Shown: one piece after another, positions 62,637 through 64,000 of the stretch
Position numbering within the stretch: position 1 is the first letter of the stretch
Layout: the number at the start of each line of letters is the position of its first letter
Assembly (NCBI RefSeq): GCF_007556755.1
Contig: NZ_VJOO01000005.1
Coordinates: 62,001 to 126,000 of the forward strand
DNA from: Tepidimonas fonticaldi
Lineage (GTDB): Bacteria > Pseudomonadota > Gammaproteobacteria > Burkholderiales > Burkholderiaceae_C
Length of the DNA stretch: 64,000 bases
Direction of reading: 5' to 3'
Program-made: the position numbers and the translations under genes
The notes under the pieces: model-generated
Databases searched by the model: none
What the model saw: only the letters and a program-made list of their open reading frames with translations
What the model was told of the DNA's origin: nothing

Positions 62637-63257
62637 TCAGTACGCCACGTAGCGCCCGGGCCGGTGGTTGATCGCCAGCGTCAGGTTCATTAGCGCCGCG
62701 CCGAGCACCGACAGCAGCAGCTGCAGCGGGCCGACCCACGGAATGGCGGCCAGCAGGATGACGGCGTCGATGGCCAGCTGCACCACGCCGGCGCGCCAGC
62801 CGTAGCGCTCCTGCAGCCACAGCACCAGGGTGTTGAAGCCGCCGAGGCTGGCCCGGTGGCGGAACAGGATGATGAAGCCGACGCCGATCAGCAGCCCGCC
62901 GGCCACGGCGGCGAACAGCGGATGCAGCGACTCGATTGCCAGCCAGCGCGGCACGGCCTCGGTAAAGGCGGCCAGCAGCCCGACGGCCAGCACCGTCTTG
63001 AGCGTGAACGCGCCCCCCATGCGCACCCAGGCCAGCGCGTAGAACGGCAGGTTGATGGCGAACACCAGCGCGCCGAACGGCCAGCCGGTGGCGTAGTGAG
63101 TGACGAAAGCAAGACCCACGGTGCCGCCGGTCACCAACCCCGCCTGGCGGAACAGCACCAGCCCCAGCGTCACGATCAGCGTGCCGGTCAGCAGGGCCTG
63201 TGTATCGTCCAGCCAGGTGTGGCGCGGGGTGGGAAAGGGCGTGTCGGCGGGGGTCAT
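62637..63257 (-). CDS. YitT family membrane protein
   Basis: 206-residue protein with about five transmembrane segments. The family motif QAGLVTGGTVGLAFVTHY is at about 38-55, and the HRASLGGFNTLVLWLQERYG segment is typical. YitT proteins are widespread and of unknown transport role. ATG 63257 overlaps the mfd stop by four bases. Confidence 0.86.
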   Translation of the reverse strand: MTPADTPFPTPRHTWLDDTQALLTGTLIVTLGLVLFRQAGLVTGGTVGLAFVTHYATGWPFGALVFAINLPFYALAWVRMGGAFTLKTVLAVGLLAAFTEAVPRWLAIESLHPLFAAVAGGLLIGVGFIILFRHRASLGGFNTLVLWLQERYGWRAGVVQLAIDAVILLAAIPWVGPLQLLLSVLGAALMNLTLAINHRPGRYVAY

Positions 63258-64000
63258 GCGGTTTCGGCGGCCAAAGGCTGACCCAGCGATCGCAGCACGT
63301 CACGCACCAGCTGGGCGCGCCCCGATGGCTCGGGCAGGGCGCGCTCGATCTTCAGGCGGTCATTGCCCGCCAGTTTGACCTGGCGGTTCTTCTGCACCAG
63401 CTCGATGATGCGCATCGGGTCCACGGGCGGATTGGGGCGAAAGCTGATCAGCACATGCGACGGGGCGGCGTCGATCTTGACCACGCCGTAGCGGCTGGCC
63501 AGCACACGCAGCCGGTGCACGTCGATCAGGTTTTGCGCGGGCGGGGGCAATTTGCCAAAGCGGTCGACGATTTCTTCGACCAGCGCGTCGATCTGCTCGT
63601 TGGTCTTGGCGGTGGCGAGCTTCTTGTAAAAGCTCAGGCGCAGGTGCACGTCGCCGCAGTAGTCCTGCGGCAGCAGGGCCGGGGCGTGCAGGTTGATCTC
63701 GGTGGTCGCGGCCAGGGGTTTGAGCAGATCGGGCTCCTTTCCCTCGCGCAGGCTGCGCACGGCCTCGGCCAACATCTCGTTGTAGAGTTGAAAGCCGACC
63801 TCCATCATGTTGCCGCTCTGGCTCTCGCCCAGCACCTCACCGGCGCCGCGGATTTCCAGGTCGTGCATCGCGAGGTAAAAGCCGCTGCCCAGCTCCTCCA
63901 TCTGCTGGATCGCCTCCAGCCGCTGCGCGGCCTGCTTGGTCAGCCCCTCGATGTCGGGCACCAGCAGGTAGGCGTAGGCCTGGTGGTGGCTGCGCCCGAC
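63254..64000 (-). CDS. mfd: Transcription-repair coupling factor Mfd, C-terminal part (runs off the window)
   Basis: Removes RNA polymerase stalled at DNA damage and recruits UvrA. The window holds only the end of the helicase domain, beginning in VGRSHHQAYAYLL at the edge and including the LEIRGAGEVLGESQSG motif, then the C-terminal D7 domain. The start lies beyond base 64000. Its stop overlaps the YitT gene start. Confidence 0.95.
   Translation of the reverse strand, partial: VGRSHHQAYAYLLVPDIEGLTKQAAQRLEAIQQMEELGSGFYLAMHDLEIRGAGEVLGESQSGNMMEVGFQLYNEMLAEAVRSLREGKEPDLLKPLAATTEINLHAPALLPQDYCGDVHLRLSFYKKLATAKTNEQIDALVEEIVDRFGKLPPPAQNLIDVHRLRVLASRYGVVKIDAAPSHVLISFRPNPPVDPMRIIELVQKNRQVKLAGNDRLKIERALPEPSGRAQLVRDVLRSLGQPLAAETA

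Overview
This is GC-rich chromosomal DNA from a beta-proteobacterium, most likely order Burkholderiales and near Comamonadaceae. That placement rests on gene order (rluB-ndk-rlmN-pilF-rodZ-ispG-hisS-yfgM-bamB-der-hfq-hflXKC-hisZ-purA), on a PhaR-type polyhydroxyalkanoate regulator, and on an ilvBNC-pssA-leuA block. A moderately thermophilic relative such as Tepidimonas is possible but cannot be shown from the sequence. I see no rRNA, phage, insertion sequence or CRISPR. Genes are packed tightly, and many neighbours overlap by four bases (ATGA or GTGA), which implies translational coupling.

Layout. 1-18.7 kb: a housekeeping run for RNA modification (RluB, RlmN), nucleotides (Ndk, PurA, a phosphoribosyltransferase), type IV pilus and cell-shape proteins (PilF, RodZ), isoprenoids (IspG), HisS, outer-membrane assembly (YfgM-like, BamB), GTPases (Der, HflX), Hfq, the HflKC membrane complex, HisZ and a cystathionine beta-lyase. 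18.7-26.4 kb: a complete histidine-utilisation cluster, leftward YjiH-like transporter-hutU-hutH-hutI-hutG and divergent repressor hutC, with a TGTATATACA operator between them. 26.4-35.5 kb: TesA, an orphan LolD/YbbA-type ATPase, RlmB, a two-part chromate transporter, PhaR, RimO, two identical tRNA-Leu(CAG) genes, RNase R and YggT. 35.5-46.8 kb: molybdenum cofactor genes (moeA, mobA, moaA), a TlpA-like protein, membrane H+-pyrophosphatase divergent from soluble pyrophosphatase, a FemAB/GNAT-like protein divergent from NAD synthetase, PII, a LOG-family protein and an RDD protein.

47-53.3 kb: branched-chain amino acid synthesis, ilvB-ilvN-ilvC-pssA-leuA. In front of leuA is an 18-residue leader with four consecutive Leu codons followed by an intrinsic terminator, which is a transcription attenuator. 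53.4-64 kb: a PBP7-type endopeptidase, an IclR regulator, the N-degron transferases aat and bpt coupled to nth, an aminotransferase, a small membrane protein, a TlpA-like protein, TrpB2, serB coupled to a MazF/PemK-like toxin-antitoxin pair, a YitT protein and the C-terminal part of mfd.

Small-scale signals. A-N-A-A-T-C elements resembling the -10 box sit just upstream of many starts, in several cases so close that leaderless mRNAs are likely. Two divergent pairs (tesA/ybbA and nadE/DUF482) have starts that nearly touch; one shares a palindromic Shine-Dalgarno and the other shares the palindrome CCATGG. No wholly new multi-gene system stands out. The best leads are the toxin-antitoxin-serB coupling facing trpB2, the leuA attenuator, and the overlapping divergent starts. 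Apart from the tRNA region (32.0-32.5 kb), no stretch over about 300 bases lacks a gene.
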